DNA from: Chryseobacterium indologenes
Lineage (GTDB): Bacteria > Bacteroidota > Bacteroidia > Flavobacteriales > Weeksellaceae
Assembly (NCBI RefSeq): GCF_002025665.1
Contig: NZ_CP018786.1
Location: forward strand, 1,736,001 to 1,800,000
Direction of reading: 5' to 3'
DNA: 64,000 nucleotides
Position numbers and translations under genes: made by a program. The stretch's first letter is position 1, and each line of letters opens with the position of its first letter. A model generated the notes under the pieces. That model was not told where the DNA came from, did no database searches, and saw only the letters and a program-made list of their open reading frames with translations. Shown piece by piece: positions 8,033-16,840 of this stretch.

Positions 8033-9343
8033 ATGACAAAGAAAATAAAAACAGCACTATCTGTATTGATAGCAGCTTTTCCTGCGCTGTTTTTTTCACA
8101 ACAGATTAAGCAGATGACCGCAAGTGAGGTAGCGGAACTCGCTGTTCAGAATCACCAGCAGCTCAAGGTTTCTGCACAGAACATTGGTATTGCAAAACAA
8201 AATACGAATGTCGTTAAGCTTCAGAAACTTCCTACGATCACAGCTTCTACAAGTCAGTTCTATTTAGGAGATGCAGTAGCTATTGACAAAGACTTTTCGA
8301 ATTCTACAAACGTTCCGATGCCACATTATGGAAGTTCATATGCTGTACAGGCAACACAATTGATCTTCAAAGGAGGATTGGTGAATAAATCTATTGAAAT
8401 GGCAGGGCTTCGTGAACAGCTTTCGGAACTGGATTTAGAGAAAAATAAGCAGGATGTGAAATTTTTAGTGATTTCTAATTACTTGGACGTCTATAAAATT
8501 ATCAATCAGGAAGAGGTATTTCAGAATAATAAAAAACTGGCTCTGGAACGTCTGAAGAACATCCAGAAATTCTATCAGCAGGGAATGGTAACCCGAAACG
8601 AAGTGATACGTGGAGAATTGGCCATTAAAAACCTGGATCAGGGAATTCTTACCCTTACGAATAATAAGAAAATCCTTAATTATAATCTGAATATTGCATT
8701 AGGTTTATCTTCAGACACAGAGATTATTCCTACAGAAAATCTGGAAAATAAAGAATCCGGAATAGGAATGGGATATTATACGGATCTTGCTCATGAAAGC
8801 AATCCGTTACTGAAATCTGCTCAAAAAAATATTGCGGTGGCAGATAAGAATATTGAGATCATAAAAACGGATAATGCACCTACTTTGGCCGGATTTGGTG
8901 GATATACGCTGCAAAGACCGATTACGACAAGAAATCCTGTTTTGGATATGTATTCAGGAGGCTGGCAGACCGGAGTTTCTTTAAGCTATAATATCGATAC
9001 TCTTTTTAAAACAAAAGAAAAAGTAAAATTAGGTGAGCTGCAAAAGAATCAGGCGAATGATGCCATGACTCTGGTACAGCAGAATGTAGATATGGGAGTG
9101 AATGCTGCCTATACAAAATATCAGGAAGCGATTCAGCAAGCTGATATTCTGAATGATTCCAAAAGACTGGCGGAAGAAAACTACAAGATTACAGAAGCCA
9201 AGTATTTGAACCAATTGGCTGTGCAGGCAGAAATGATTGATGCACAGAACCAGAAACTACAGTCAGAACTGGATTATGCAAATGCTGAGATCAATGTTCT
9301 TTATCAGTATTACAACCTTTTGAAATCTACAGGAACACTTTAA
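8033..9343 (+). CDS. TolC-family outer membrane efflux protein
   Basis: The 436-residue protein has a signal peptide ending LFFSQQ and the two OEP repeats of the TolC family. Long amphipathic helices (MTASEVAELAVQNHQQLKVS; QKNIAVADKNIEIIKTDNAP) alternate with strands. It forms the trimeric outer-membrane and periplasmic exit duct. It is the first gene of a three-gene operon with a HlyD-type adaptor (22-bp gap) and an MFS pump, a tripartite system analogous to EmrAB-TolC. Confidence 0.92.
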   Translation: MTKKIKTALSVLIAAFPALFFSQQIKQMTASEVAELAVQNHQQLKVSAQNIGIAKQNTNVVKLQKLPTITASTSQFYLGDAVAIDKDFSNSTNVPMPHYGSSYAVQATQLIFKGGLVNKSIEMAGLREQLSELDLEKNKQDVKFLVISNYLDVYKIINQEEVFQNNKKLALERLKNIQKFYQQGMVTRNEVIRGELAIKNLDQGILTLTNNKKILNYNLNIALGLSSDTEIIPTENLENKESGIGMGYYTDLAHESNPLLKSAQKNIAVADKNIEIIKTDNAPTLAGFGGYTLQRPITTRNPVLDMYSGGWQTGVSLSYNIDTLFKTKEKVKLGELQKNQANDAMTLVQQNVDMGVNAAYTKYQEAIQQADILNDSKRLAEENYKITEAKYLNQLAVQAEMIDAQNQKLQSELDYANAEINVLYQYYNLLKSTGTL

Positions 9344-9365
9344 TTTTTAAAACTGAAAATCAACA

Positions 9366-10481
9366 ATGGAAAACAAGGAACAAACTACTCAAAATACAAC
9401 ACCAACTCCAGCAAAACCTGCTGTAGAAAATAAGAAAAAGAAAAATAAAACCAATAAAATCAGAGCTATTATTTCCAATATCATAGTCTTTCTGGTGATC
9501 GGTTTCGGTTTATTCTGGTTAATACGTGAATATTTCCATATCGGAAGCAAAACCTATACAGAAGCGGCACAGGTAGAGGAATTTATTAATCCTATCAACA
9601 CCAGAGTTTCAGCTTACATCAAAGAAATTAAATTCATAGAACATCAGCGTGTAAAAAAAGGAGATACTTTGGTCATTCTTGATGAACGCGAAATACTTAC
9701 CCAGCTGGGCCAGGCAGAAGCAGCTTATCAGAATGCAATGGCTCAAAAAACGGCAACAAGTTCTTCCGTGAATACGGTTTCCAACAATATCAATGTAATG
9801 CAGTCCAATATTGCAGGAGCAAAAGCGAGATTATGGAATGCCGAGCAGAATTTAAACCGATATAAAAACCTTTTGGTAGCTGAAGCTGTTACCAGACAGC
9901 AATATGATCAGGTAAAAACAGAATATGATGCTCAAAAGGCAGCTTATGAAACGTTAGTGAATCAGAAACAATCCGCCAACCTTTCTACTACAGAAGTGAA
10001 AAGCAGATTGGGAATTAATGATGCCGAAATTAAAAGAACAAAATCTGCTCTGGATATGGCAAGAATCAATCTTTCGTATACTGTTATTACAGCACCTTAT
10101 GATGGAGTAATGGGAAGAAGAACCATCTCCGAAGGTCAGTTGATCCAGCCGGGGCAACAGGTGGCAACCATCGTTCTGAATGGTCAGAAATGGGTAACCG
10201 CCAACTTCCTGGAAAGCCAGATGCCCAATATTAAAGTAGGTGAGAAAATTTCCATGACAGCTGATGCTTTAGGTGGTAAAAAATTCGAAGGAGTAGTCAC
10301 AGCAGTTTCAGCGGCTACCGGTTCAAGATATTCAAATGTACCTACAGATAACTCTACCGGAAATTTCATTAAAGTACAGCAGAGAATTCCTGTAAGAATA
10401 GAGTTTACAGCTTCCAACAAAAAAGAAGATCTGGATAAACTGAGTGCCGGAATGAATATGAATGTAAATATTGGGCAGTAA
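9366..10481 (+). CDS. HlyD/EmrA-family periplasmic adaptor
   Basis: The 371-residue membrane-fusion protein has a short Lys-rich cytoplasmic segment, one transmembrane helix (about 33-54, IISNIIVFLVIGFGLFWLI), a lipoyl half-motif (NTRVSAYIKEIKFIEHQRVK), a long coiled-coil hairpin (about 100-215) and the second lipoyl half (VITAPYDGVMGRRTISEGQL). It links the MFS pump in the inner membrane to the TolC-like duct. The anchor type is that of EmrA/VceA, which partner MFS pumps rather than RND pumps, and this agrees with the following gene. Confidence 0.93.
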   Translation: MENKEQTTQNTTPTPAKPAVENKKKKNKTNKIRAIISNIIVFLVIGFGLFWLIREYFHIGSKTYTEAAQVEEFINPINTRVSAYIKEIKFIEHQRVKKGDTLVILDEREILTQLGQAEAAYQNAMAQKTATSSSVNTVSNNINVMQSNIAGAKARLWNAEQNLNRYKNLLVAEAVTRQQYDQVKTEYDAQKAAYETLVNQKQSANLSTTEVKSRLGINDAEIKRTKSALDMARINLSYTVITAPYDGVMGRRTISEGQLIQPGQQVATIVLNGQKWVTANFLESQMPNIKVGEKISMTADALGGKKFEGVVTAVSAATGSRYSNVPTDNSTGNFIKVQQRIPVRIEFTASNKKEDLDKLSAGMNMNVNIGQ

Positions 10482-10590
10482 TTTAAAGATTTAATCATTG
10501 AAAGATTAAAAGATTGGAAAATACAGAAGTTAAGCTGAAAACTTTCAGTTACTAACTTCTAGTTTCTAACCTCTAACTTCTAACTTCATC
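10482..10590. repeat. Short-period degenerate repeat between the adaptor and MFS genes
   Basis: The 109-bp gap holds variants of ATTAAAAGATT (about 10492-10516) and then four variants of CTAACTTCTA/CTAACCTCTA (about 10552-10587), ending 3 bp before ATG 10591. It is one of several such patches in this window. Confidence 0.7.
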
Positions 10591-12183
10591 ATGTACAACA
10601 AAGGATTATATAATGACTGGGTGCCAAAACCCGTGCAGCTACTGCTGATTGTATTACTGCTTGCTGTAGTAATGCCTATTGGTGGGGTGTATACGGGAAA
10701 TATCAGTTCTCTTGTGAATGGTACCGGAGCCATGACAGAATATTTTATGTGGGCTAACTACGCAACTACTATTGGGATGGGAGCCTGTATGCCTGTGGTT
10801 CTCAGAATCAAAATGAGATTCAAAGTAAGGGATAAGTTGGTTTTACTGCTGGTACTTTTAGGATTGCTCAGCTATGTAAACGGAACTACTTTACAGCCAA
10901 TGATTTTCATCTTTACTTCTCTTTTGATTGGTTTTATGAAGATGATGGTTACCATAGAGCTGTTCCTCCCACTGATGGTTATGATTGGAAACCGCGGGAT
11001 GTTTTACGGAGCTTTTTATACCTTCGTTCTTGTCATGAACCAGTTAGCTACCTATTATGCTGCTGAGTTTGCCCTTCTTTACAATTGGCAACAATTTTAC
11101 CTTTTCACAGCAGTTTTATGCTTTATTTTAGCCTTAATACACTGGATTTTTATGCATGATAAATATTTTGCATTAAAAGTCCCTCTGCACTATATTGACT
11201 GGCTGAGTATTTTGCTTTTCATTTCAACGTTCATGTTTTCAGCATACGTTTATTCTTTTGGAAGACAGCAGGACTGGTTCAATTCCAAGAATATCATGAA
11301 TGCAAGTATTGCTGCTTTTGTGAGTTTTGCACTGCTTTCTATTCGTCAGCTCACTTTAAAACGACCGTATCTTTCATTCAAAATCTTCAAAAAAAATAAT
11401 GTACAGAATGGATTGTTTATGCTTTTCTGGCTGGGAATGTTTTTAGGAACAGCTTCTATTCAGAATACTTTTGCAGTGGGAGTATTAGGATATGATCAAT
11501 TGACCAATACCAGACTAAGTTTATTGATGATTCCCGGAATTATTTTAGCCGGAATCATTGCCATTTTCTGGTTCAAAAAAGAAAAACCTTTGAAAATGTA
11601 CATTTTTTCAGGTTTTGCAGCAATGATCGGGTACTCCATTATTATGTACTTTTCTATGGTATTGGAGTTCAGTTATGACAACTGGTATCTGCCGATGTTT
11701 TTAAAGGGCTATGGAATGTGTTCACTGTTTATTTCCGTATGGTTTTATACACTGGATAAACTTGAAATGGATGAAATGCTGGCTGCCATCGGACTTGTAT
11801 TGGTTTGGAGAACCTTCCTGGCTGTAGGAATTTTTTCTACACTGTACTCATGGTTTCAATACCGTTTCCAAGTTACAGCAATAGGTGATCTTGCTGTTTA
11901 TATGGATGGGATAACTATTACTCCTCAAAATGTAGCGGCTAATATGAAAGCGATTCAGCTTAATGCCATTATCATAGCCACCAAAAAGATATTCGGATAT
12001 ATTATTTTAGTCGGATTTGCGGTATTGATTTATGTTGCGACCCATCATTTTGGAGCAAAACGATTCCAGTATTTCAGATTTATAAGAGTTTTGGGAGGTA
12101 AATCCGTTATTGCGAGAAGAAGACTTCGTGAAAGAAAAAAATTATTAGAAGAAATAAAAGATGCAGCAGGGCCTGCAGTATAA
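10591..12183 (+). CDS. MFS transporter of the tripartite efflux operon (DHA2-like)
   Basis: The 530-residue integral membrane protein has about 12-14 hydrophobic helices and a basic cytoplasmic tail (RRRLRERKKLLEEIK). The length and the partnership with an EmrA-type adaptor suggest the 14-helix DHA2 drug:H+ antiporter family. The usual motif A between helices 2 and 3 is poorly conserved (LRIKMRFKVRDK), so substrate class and energy coupling are uncertain. It is the third gene of the operon, after a 109-bp repeat-containing gap, and is closed by a hairpin at 12205. Confidence 0.85.
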   Translation: MYNKGLYNDWVPKPVQLLLIVLLLAVVMPIGGVYTGNISSLVNGTGAMTEYFMWANYATTIGMGACMPVVLRIKMRFKVRDKLVLLLVLLGLLSYVNGTTLQPMIFIFTSLLIGFMKMMVTIELFLPLMVMIGNRGMFYGAFYTFVLVMNQLATYYAAEFALLYNWQQFYLFTAVLCFILALIHWIFMHDKYFALKVPLHYIDWLSILLFISTFMFSAYVYSFGRQQDWFNSKNIMNASIAAFVSFALLSIRQLTLKRPYLSFKIFKKNNVQNGLFMLFWLGMFLGTASIQNTFAVGVLGYDQLTNTRLSLLMIPGIILAGIIAIFWFKKEKPLKMYIFSGFAAMIGYSIIMYFSMVLEFSYDNWYLPMFLKGYGMCSLFISVWFYTLDKLEMDEMLAAIGLVLVWRTFLAVGIFSTLYSWFQYRFQVTAIGDLAVYMDGITITPQNVAANMKAIQLNAIIIATKKIFGYIILVGFAVLIYVATHHFGAKRFQYFRFIRVLGGKSVIARRRLRERKKLLEEIKDAAGPAV

Positions 12184-12204
12184 AAGATACCTTGTTTTTC
12201 ACTA

Positions 12205-12241
12205 GTAAAATCCTGGTCCTTCATTGGGCTGGGATTTTACG
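12205..12241 (+). terminator. Hairpin after the efflux operon
   Basis: GTAAAATCC near 12206 pairs with GGATTTTAC near 12240 through an imperfect stem, with TTTTT just after. Confidence 0.6.
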
Positions 12242-12536
12242 TTTTTAAGAAGATGTCAGATTTTAAACTTTTTGAAACATTAAGATTGTATTAAGGTGTT
12301 TAGAGTATTAAGATGAGCTTCGCTTTAAGCTTTAAAAATCAGAATGTTTATCTTAACTATACTTTATTCTTTAAATTTTTCTTAATGGTTTTTAATATAT
12401 ATCCAGATTTAGAAAACTTTTCTGTAAAAAGATGTTTACCATCATAAAATAAGGGAAAATCTCATATTTTGTTATTTTTATTCTTTCTAAATAAGAATTA
12501 TCTTTGTGAGATTATAAAAACTTTGAAGTAGAAAGA
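12242..12536. other. Intergenic region before the siderophore receptor
   Basis: It contains a low-complexity patch in which ATTAAG(A/G) recurs about every 10-18 bp (about 12281-12312), an AAGCTT-rich stretch and a TATCTTTG -7-like box at 12499-12506, 30 nt before ATG 12537. The -33 spacing (27 nt to TTTG) is long. No Fur box was identified by eye. Confidence 0.5.
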
Positions 12537-14747
12537 ATGAAAAAGCAGTATGCATTCATAGGTCTTTTGGTTTCGGGAGTGATGATTTCCCAGACCGTGA
12601 AAGATTCTATTGCCTCTAAAGGTATTGAAGATGTGGTGATCGTAGCCTCCAGAAAACCTACAAAAATTTCTGAAGTTCCGGGAACGGTTTGGGTCGTACA
12701 GAAAGAAAAAATTCAGGAACAGGCTAAAAGCGGAGTTCCCATCAAAGAAATGTTATCGATTCTTATTCCTTCTATGGATATTGGTCCACAGGGAAGAACC
12801 AATTACGGACAGAATATGAGAGGACGTTCTGCGCTGGTGATGATCGATGGTGTTTCTCTGAACAGTATCCGTGCCATCAGCCGCCAGCTGGATGCTATTG
12901 ATCCCTTTAATATTGAAAGAATAGAGGTGCTTTCAGGAGCAAGTTCAATTTATGGAGGTAATGCGACTGGTGGAATCATCAATATTATTACAAAAATCCC
13001 TTCCAAAAAAGGAATCAGTGGAGAGACAGAACTGGGAGTGCGTACAGGATTTATGGGCAAAGACGACCATGACTTCCGTGCAGCTCAGTCTATTGCAGCC
13101 AAAGGGGATAAGTTCTTCGGAAGATTAGGAATTGCTTACCAGCAAAATGGAGGAGTGTATGGCGCTGACCAGAAGCAGCTTTTTACAGATATTACCCAGA
13201 CTGACCTTCAGTATAACCAGTCGATTGACATTTTGGCTACAGGAGGATATCAGTTTAATAATAAACATAAAATAACAGCTTCCCTTCAGTATTACAATTC
13301 TAAATTTAATGGAGACCGAAGTTTATTTTTAGGCGAAAATCTGAGTGCATTTACTACAAAAAATGCTTCATTGCTGGAAATGAGAGATGGGTTCTCTTCC
13401 GATAAAAATGTAGGAACAGAACGTTATATGGCAACTGTAGCGTATAATGCAAACGATATCTTAGGCGGGCAGGATTTGTATGTGCAATTGGCTACCCGTG
13501 GTGAAAAATTAGGATTCTATCCATTTCCTGGAAATGTTACCCTGCAGACGGGAAAAGTACCTTATATGTCCTCTTCACAGCAGGATACTTATTATTCAGG
13601 GATTAAAGCTTTACTATCCAAATCATGGCGAGGACTGAATGTTACTTATGGAGCTGATTTCGATTTTGAAAAGTTTGAAGGAACACAATCTGTTTATGAT
13701 ATTGCAAAAACAATGTCTAGCGGTGGTTTAATTAATGAAACAAAATACAGCTTGGGAAGATACCCAACCAATCATTCACAGAGCTACGCAGGATATATTC
13801 AGGCAAAATATAATATTCTTCCCAAATTACAGCTGAATGGAGGGATTCGTTATCAGCATATCAATGTGAAAATGGATGACTTTGTGGGTTCAGAACAGCA
13901 AACACAGATTGCAATGGGTTATGGAAGCTCAGCATCTGCAATTCCGGGAGGCGAAAGTTCTTATAATGTGACCTTAGCCAATGCCGGATTGTTGTATAAA
14001 TTCAATGAAAAGCATCAGATTTGGGGAACATTTTCTCAGGGAGCAAGTTTAGCTGATCCTGCCAAGTTTTATGGAATTGGGCAATATAAATTGGTGGGAA
14101 CAAACTGGAATGTGGTATCCAGTATCAATGTAAAAGAACAGCCGCTTCAGGCCATTAAGACCAATCAGTTTGAGCTGGGTTACCGTGTCAACAGAGGTGG
14201 TTTAAGAGCTCAGATTGCGGGATTCCTGAGTAATTCTGATAAAACGGTTGCCGTTGATAAAAAGACCTTCCAGATTCTCGTGAATGATTTGAAATTAAGA
14301 AACATGGGAATTGAAGCTGAGGTTTCTTACGCTTTACACAATGGAGTTTATTTCGGAGCAAGCGGACTTTTGATCAAATCTGAGGTAGATAATAAAGGGG
14401 AATGGCAGAAACAGGAAATTTACAATGCTTCTCCTTCCAAATTGGTAACCTATATCGGATATAACATTCAAAACTGGTCATTCAGATTCCAGTCTTTGCA
14501 GAATTTCAAACAGAAAGACGAACTTAATAATGCTGTGGAAGGTTATAATACTTCAGATCTGATGATGGGATACCGTTTCAACTGGGGTAAATTCAATCTG
14601 GGAATCCAGAACCTGTTTAATACCGATTATCAAACCATCTGGAGCAAACGTTCCCAGGTTTTATATTCTACTTACGGACTTCCGGAACTGTTTAATTATA
14701 AAGGAAGAGGAAGAACATTCAACCTTTCTTACACTTTTGAATTCTAG
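12537..14747 (+). CDS. TonB-dependent siderophore receptor
   Basis: The 736-residue outer-membrane protein has a short signal peptide (ending MISQT), a TonB-box-like stretch (IEDVVIVASRKPTKISEVPG), a plug domain (about 45-150, with GRTNYGQNMRGRSALVMIDG and IERIEVLSGASSIYGGNATG) and a 22-strand barrel ending in LSYTFEF. The barrel closes with the FNLGIQNLFNTDYQT element typical of siderophore receptors. It imports ferric siderophore using TonB energy. The downstream siderophore-interacting reductase supports this and suggests iron release after uptake. Iron (Fur) control is expected but no operator was seen. Confidence 0.93.
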   Translation: MKKQYAFIGLLVSGVMISQTVKDSIASKGIEDVVIVASRKPTKISEVPGTVWVVQKEKIQEQAKSGVPIKEMLSILIPSMDIGPQGRTNYGQNMRGRSALVMIDGVSLNSIRAISRQLDAIDPFNIERIEVLSGASSIYGGNATGGIINIITKIPSKKGISGETELGVRTGFMGKDDHDFRAAQSIAAKGDKFFGRLGIAYQQNGGVYGADQKQLFTDITQTDLQYNQSIDILATGGYQFNNKHKITASLQYYNSKFNGDRSLFLGENLSAFTTKNASLLEMRDGFSSDKNVGTERYMATVAYNANDILGGQDLYVQLATRGEKLGFYPFPGNVTLQTGKVPYMSSSQQDTYYSGIKALLSKSWRGLNVTYGADFDFEKFEGTQSVYDIAKTMSSGGLINETKYSLGRYPTNHSQSYAGYIQAKYNILPKLQLNGGIRYQHINVKMDDFVGSEQQTQIAMGYGSSASAIPGGESSYNVTLANAGLLYKFNEKHQIWGTFSQGASLADPAKFYGIGQYKLVGTNWNVVSSINVKEQPLQAIKTNQFELGYRVNRGGLRAQIAGFLSNSDKTVAVDKKTFQILVNDLKLRNMGIEAEVSYALHNGVYFGASGLLIKSEVDNKGEWQKQEIYNASPSKLVTYIGYNIQNWSFRFQSLQNFKQKDELNNAVEGYNTSDLMMGYRFNWGKFNLGIQNLFNTDYQTIWSKRSQVLYSTYGLPELFNYKGRGRTFNLSYTFEF

Positions 14748-14797
14748 AAAATAAGATGAAGGTAAAAATGCCTTGATCTGAAAACATATTGTATTTC

Positions 14798-14836
14798 AAA
14801 TCCGGTTTCTGAATCAATCGGAAACCGGATTTTAAT
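14798..14836 (+). terminator. Terminator between the siderophore receptor and its reductase
   Basis: AAATCCGGTTTC (14798-14809) and GAAACCGGATTT (14821-14832) form a 12-bp perfect stem, then TTTTA. It ends about 20 bp before the reductase ATG, so the second gene may depend on read-through. Confidence 0.8.
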
Positions 14837-14851
14837 TTTAAAAAATCAGTT

Positions 14852-15664
14852 ATGGCCAAAATTTCAACAGGGCAGATTGTTGCCGAAGTAACCAGAAAAG
14901 AATACATTACTGACCATTTTATCAGAGTGTATTTGTATTCACCGGAAGTTCAGTTGTTCAGGAACACGATGGTGGGAGATAATAATAAAATTGCCGTTCC
15001 ACCTACTGGATTGAACGAAATTCATTTTCCGACTTTGGATGAAAATCATCAGTGGATATATCCGCCTAAAGAAGTCGCTCCGGCAATCAGAACCTATACT
15101 CACAGAGGAATTGATCTTGAGAAAAATGAATTAATTATTGATTTTGTAGACCACGGAGACGGTGGCCCGGCTTCCCGATGGGTGAGAGAGGCTGAAGCAG
15201 GCTCAAAATTGGGTGTGATGATGCGTTTGGAGGGAAAAGAGCTGTATCCCGCTGCAGATTGGTATCTGTTGGTAGGAGATGCTACAGCCATTCCGGTGAT
15301 CAGTGCCATCCTGGAAACGCTTCCTGAAACGGCAAAAGGAATATGCATCATTGAAGTTCATGGAAAGGAAGATGAACAAATGCTTGAAACCAAAGCCCAG
15401 ATTGACTTTAAATGGTTACACAATGCACAGCCTCAGATCAGCAGCGAAATTGCCAATGTGGTAAAAAGCATTGAGATCCCCGAGACGGCAAAATTTGGTT
15501 ATGTTGCCTGTGAATTTTCAAGTGTGAAAGAAATCCGCACCTATCTGAGAAAAGAAAAAAACTGGACTTCACAGGAATTATATGCTTATTCTTATTGGAA
15601 AGCTGGGGTTGCAGAGAATGAATCTCAGGCGGACAGACATAAAGAGAAGGATTCGATGGAGTAG
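14852..15664 (+). CDS. Siderophore-interacting protein (NAD(P)H/FAD ferric reductase)
   Basis: The 270-residue protein has the ViuB/SIP family signatures: the FAD-binding RTYTHR (about 79-84), HGDGGPASRW (about 102-111), a nucleotide-binding LVGDATAIPVISAIL segment and the C-terminal AYSYWKAG. It reduces Fe(III) in imported siderophore complexes in the cytoplasm so that iron is released. It lies 104 bp after the TonB-dependent receptor, separated by a hairpin, consistent with an uptake-then-reduction module. Confidence 0.92.
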   Translation: MAKISTGQIVAEVTRKEYITDHFIRVYLYSPEVQLFRNTMVGDNNKIAVPPTGLNEIHFPTLDENHQWIYPPKEVAPAIRTYTHRGIDLEKNELIIDFVDHGDGGPASRWVREAEAGSKLGVMMRLEGKELYPAADWYLLVGDATAIPVISAILETLPETAKGICIIEVHGKEDEQMLETKAQIDFKWLHNAQPQISSEIANVVKSIEIPETAKFGYVACEFSSVKEIRTYLRKEKNWTSQELYAYSYWKAGVAENESQADRHKEKDSME

Positions 15665-15674
15665 GTGGCAGGTT

Positions 15675-15709
15675 TTAGGGATTAGGGATTAGGGATTAGG
15701 GATTAGGGA
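15675..15709 (+). repeat. Five perfect tandem copies of TTAGGGA
   Basis: The 7-bp unit repeats five times without error, starting 11 bp after the reductase stop. Such runs are prone to slippage, so the copy number may differ between strains. Confidence 0.95.
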
Positions 15710-15850
15710 GATATTCTGTAAAATATTGATGGAAGCCCATTGATGTCAATAGTGAATTTTGCTTCGGAAGTGAATGGTGAATTTTTTTATAGAGCTAGAA
15801 CGTCTATCTTTAATTTTAAGAATCCACAAAATAAACTTGCGACAAAAGAA

Positions 15851-15931
15851 ACCAGCAACTCGTACCTCGCAACTATCATTCCATAGCAAATAAACCAGCA
15901 ACTCGCAACAAAATAAACTCGCAACTATCAT
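15851..15931 (+). repeat. Two imperfect direct repeats upstream of the methyltransferase gene
   Basis: ACCAGCAACTCG occurs at 15851-15862 and 15894-15905, and CTCGCAACTATCAT at 15866-15879 and 15918-15931. The region therefore holds a duplicated unit of about 45-50 bp built from CAACTCG words. It ends just before the TATCTTTG promoter box. Confidence 0.85.
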
Positions 15932-15941
15932 CCTGAACCCG

Positions 15942-15949
15942 TATCTTTG
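15942..15949 (+). promoter_or_regulatory. -7 promoter box (TATCTTTG) 4 nt before the methyltransferase ATG
   Basis: TATCTTTG is followed by CCCC and ATG 15954. Since transcription starts about 4-7 nt after the box, the mRNA should be leaderless. A good -33 TTTG is not seen. Confidence 0.6.
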
Positions 15950-15953
15950 CCCC

Positions 15954-16658
15954 ATGAAAGATTTAATGGGCAGAGCGATCTGGGATTATTATCACAATGA
16001 AAATCCGGAGGATCTGCAGACTGAAACATCAATTTCTGAGCTGGATGAACTTCCGGTGGATTATTTATTCAGAGATTTTGAAGAAATGAATGATATTGAG
16101 CAGAAAGCACTCCATGTATCCGAAGGAAAAGTTCTGGATATCGGAGCTGGAGCCGGTTCTCATTCTTTATTCCTTCAAAACGAAAGAAACCTTGAGGTGA
16201 CCGCATTGGATATTTCACCAAAATCTGTTGAGGTCTGTAAACTGAGAGGAATTAAAAAGGCCGTTTGTGAAAATATGCTTGATTTTTCCGGAGAAACTTT
16301 TGATACCATTTTATTATTGATGAACGGTACCGGAGTTTTTGAAAGCCTGGCGAAAATTGATACCTATCTTCAGAAACTGTACACCTTGTTAGATGATAAA
16401 GGGCAAATCCTGATCGACAGTACGGATATCCTTTATATGTTCGACCGTGATAAAGATGGCGGAGTGTATATTCCTGCAGGAGGTTACTACGGAGAACTGG
16501 AGTATGTGGTTCATTATAAAGGAGAGTCTGAAGAACCGATTACCTGGCTGTATCTTGACTTTAATACGTTGAAAAATGCTGCCACAAATAATGGCTTCAA
16601 AATAGAAAGAGTTTTGAAAGACGAAGATTCTTACCTGGCCAAACTTACTAAGAAATAA
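15954..16658 (+). CDS. Class I SAM-dependent methyltransferase
   Basis: The 234-residue protein has the Rossmann-type motif I VLDIGAGAGSHSLFLQ (about 62-77), an acidic motif II end (VTALDISPKS) and a motif IV-like TILLLMNGTGVF. The substrate cannot be predicted, and the C-terminal part (ITWLYLDFNTLKNAATNNGF) is typical of small-molecule methyltransferases of unknown target. It is a single gene with its own promoter and is followed by REP-like and structured repeat elements. Confidence 0.88.
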   Translation: MKDLMGRAIWDYYHNENPEDLQTETSISELDELPVDYLFRDFEEMNDIEQKALHVSEGKVLDIGAGAGSHSLFLQNERNLEVTALDISPKSVEVCKLRGIKKAVCENMLDFSGETFDTILLLMNGTGVFESLAKIDTYLQKLYTLLDDKGQILIDSTDILYMFDRDKDGGVYIPAGGYYGELEYVVHYKGESEEPITWLYLDFNTLKNAATNNGFKIERVLKDEDSYLAKLTKK

Positions 16659-16668
16659 TTGACAACAA

Positions 16669-16733
16669 GTCATTGCGAGCTGAAAGCGAAGCAATCTCAA
16701 AAACAATAGTGTCATTCTGTAAACCGGGATGAC
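16669..16733. repeat. REP-like palindromic repeats after the methyltransferase
   Basis: GTCATTGCGAG, ten bases, then GCAATCTC form a short imperfect palindrome (16669-16698). A second hairpin, GTCAT (16711-16715) with ATGAC (16729-16733) and a T6 run, follows and can act as the methyltransferase terminator. Similar CATTGCGAG/GAAGCAATC repeats are widespread in bacteria. Confidence 0.6.
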
Positions 16734-16749
16734 TTTTTTGTAGTTATTC

Positions 16750-16837
16750 TAGCCCCGATAGGAACGGTTACCCCACAGCATGCGGTTGGCTCCGGGCCAG
16801 GCGCGAGGAGTAAAAGTGGATAGCGGGAAACAGCTCC
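16750..16837 (+). ncRNA. Conserved structured intergenic element, copy 1 (possible flavo-1-like RNA)
   Basis: It starts TAGCCCCGATAGGAACGG and ends GTGGATAGCGGGAAACAGC. The ends match, in reverse orientation, the element at 36891-36979: both have AGCCCCGAT near one end and GGAxAGCGGGA near the other, with unlike middles. CCCCG at the 5' end can pair with CGGG near the 3' end. It stops 3 bp before the end of the minus-strand gene. I recall similar sequences in many Flavobacteriia, and the Rfam flavo-1 motif is a candidate identity, but I could not run a covariance search. Confidence 0.5.
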
Positions 16838-16840
16838 TTA

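Noticed and set aside
10184..10498. Minus-strand ORF of 104 codons over the adaptor gene
   Set aside because: It lies antisense within a well-supported gene, has no promoter or homology, and looks like a shadow of the HlyD reading frame.
15675..15709. Telomere-like or CRISPR-like array
   Set aside because: The unit is only 7 bp with no spacers and the context is chromosomal; it is a simple microsatellite.
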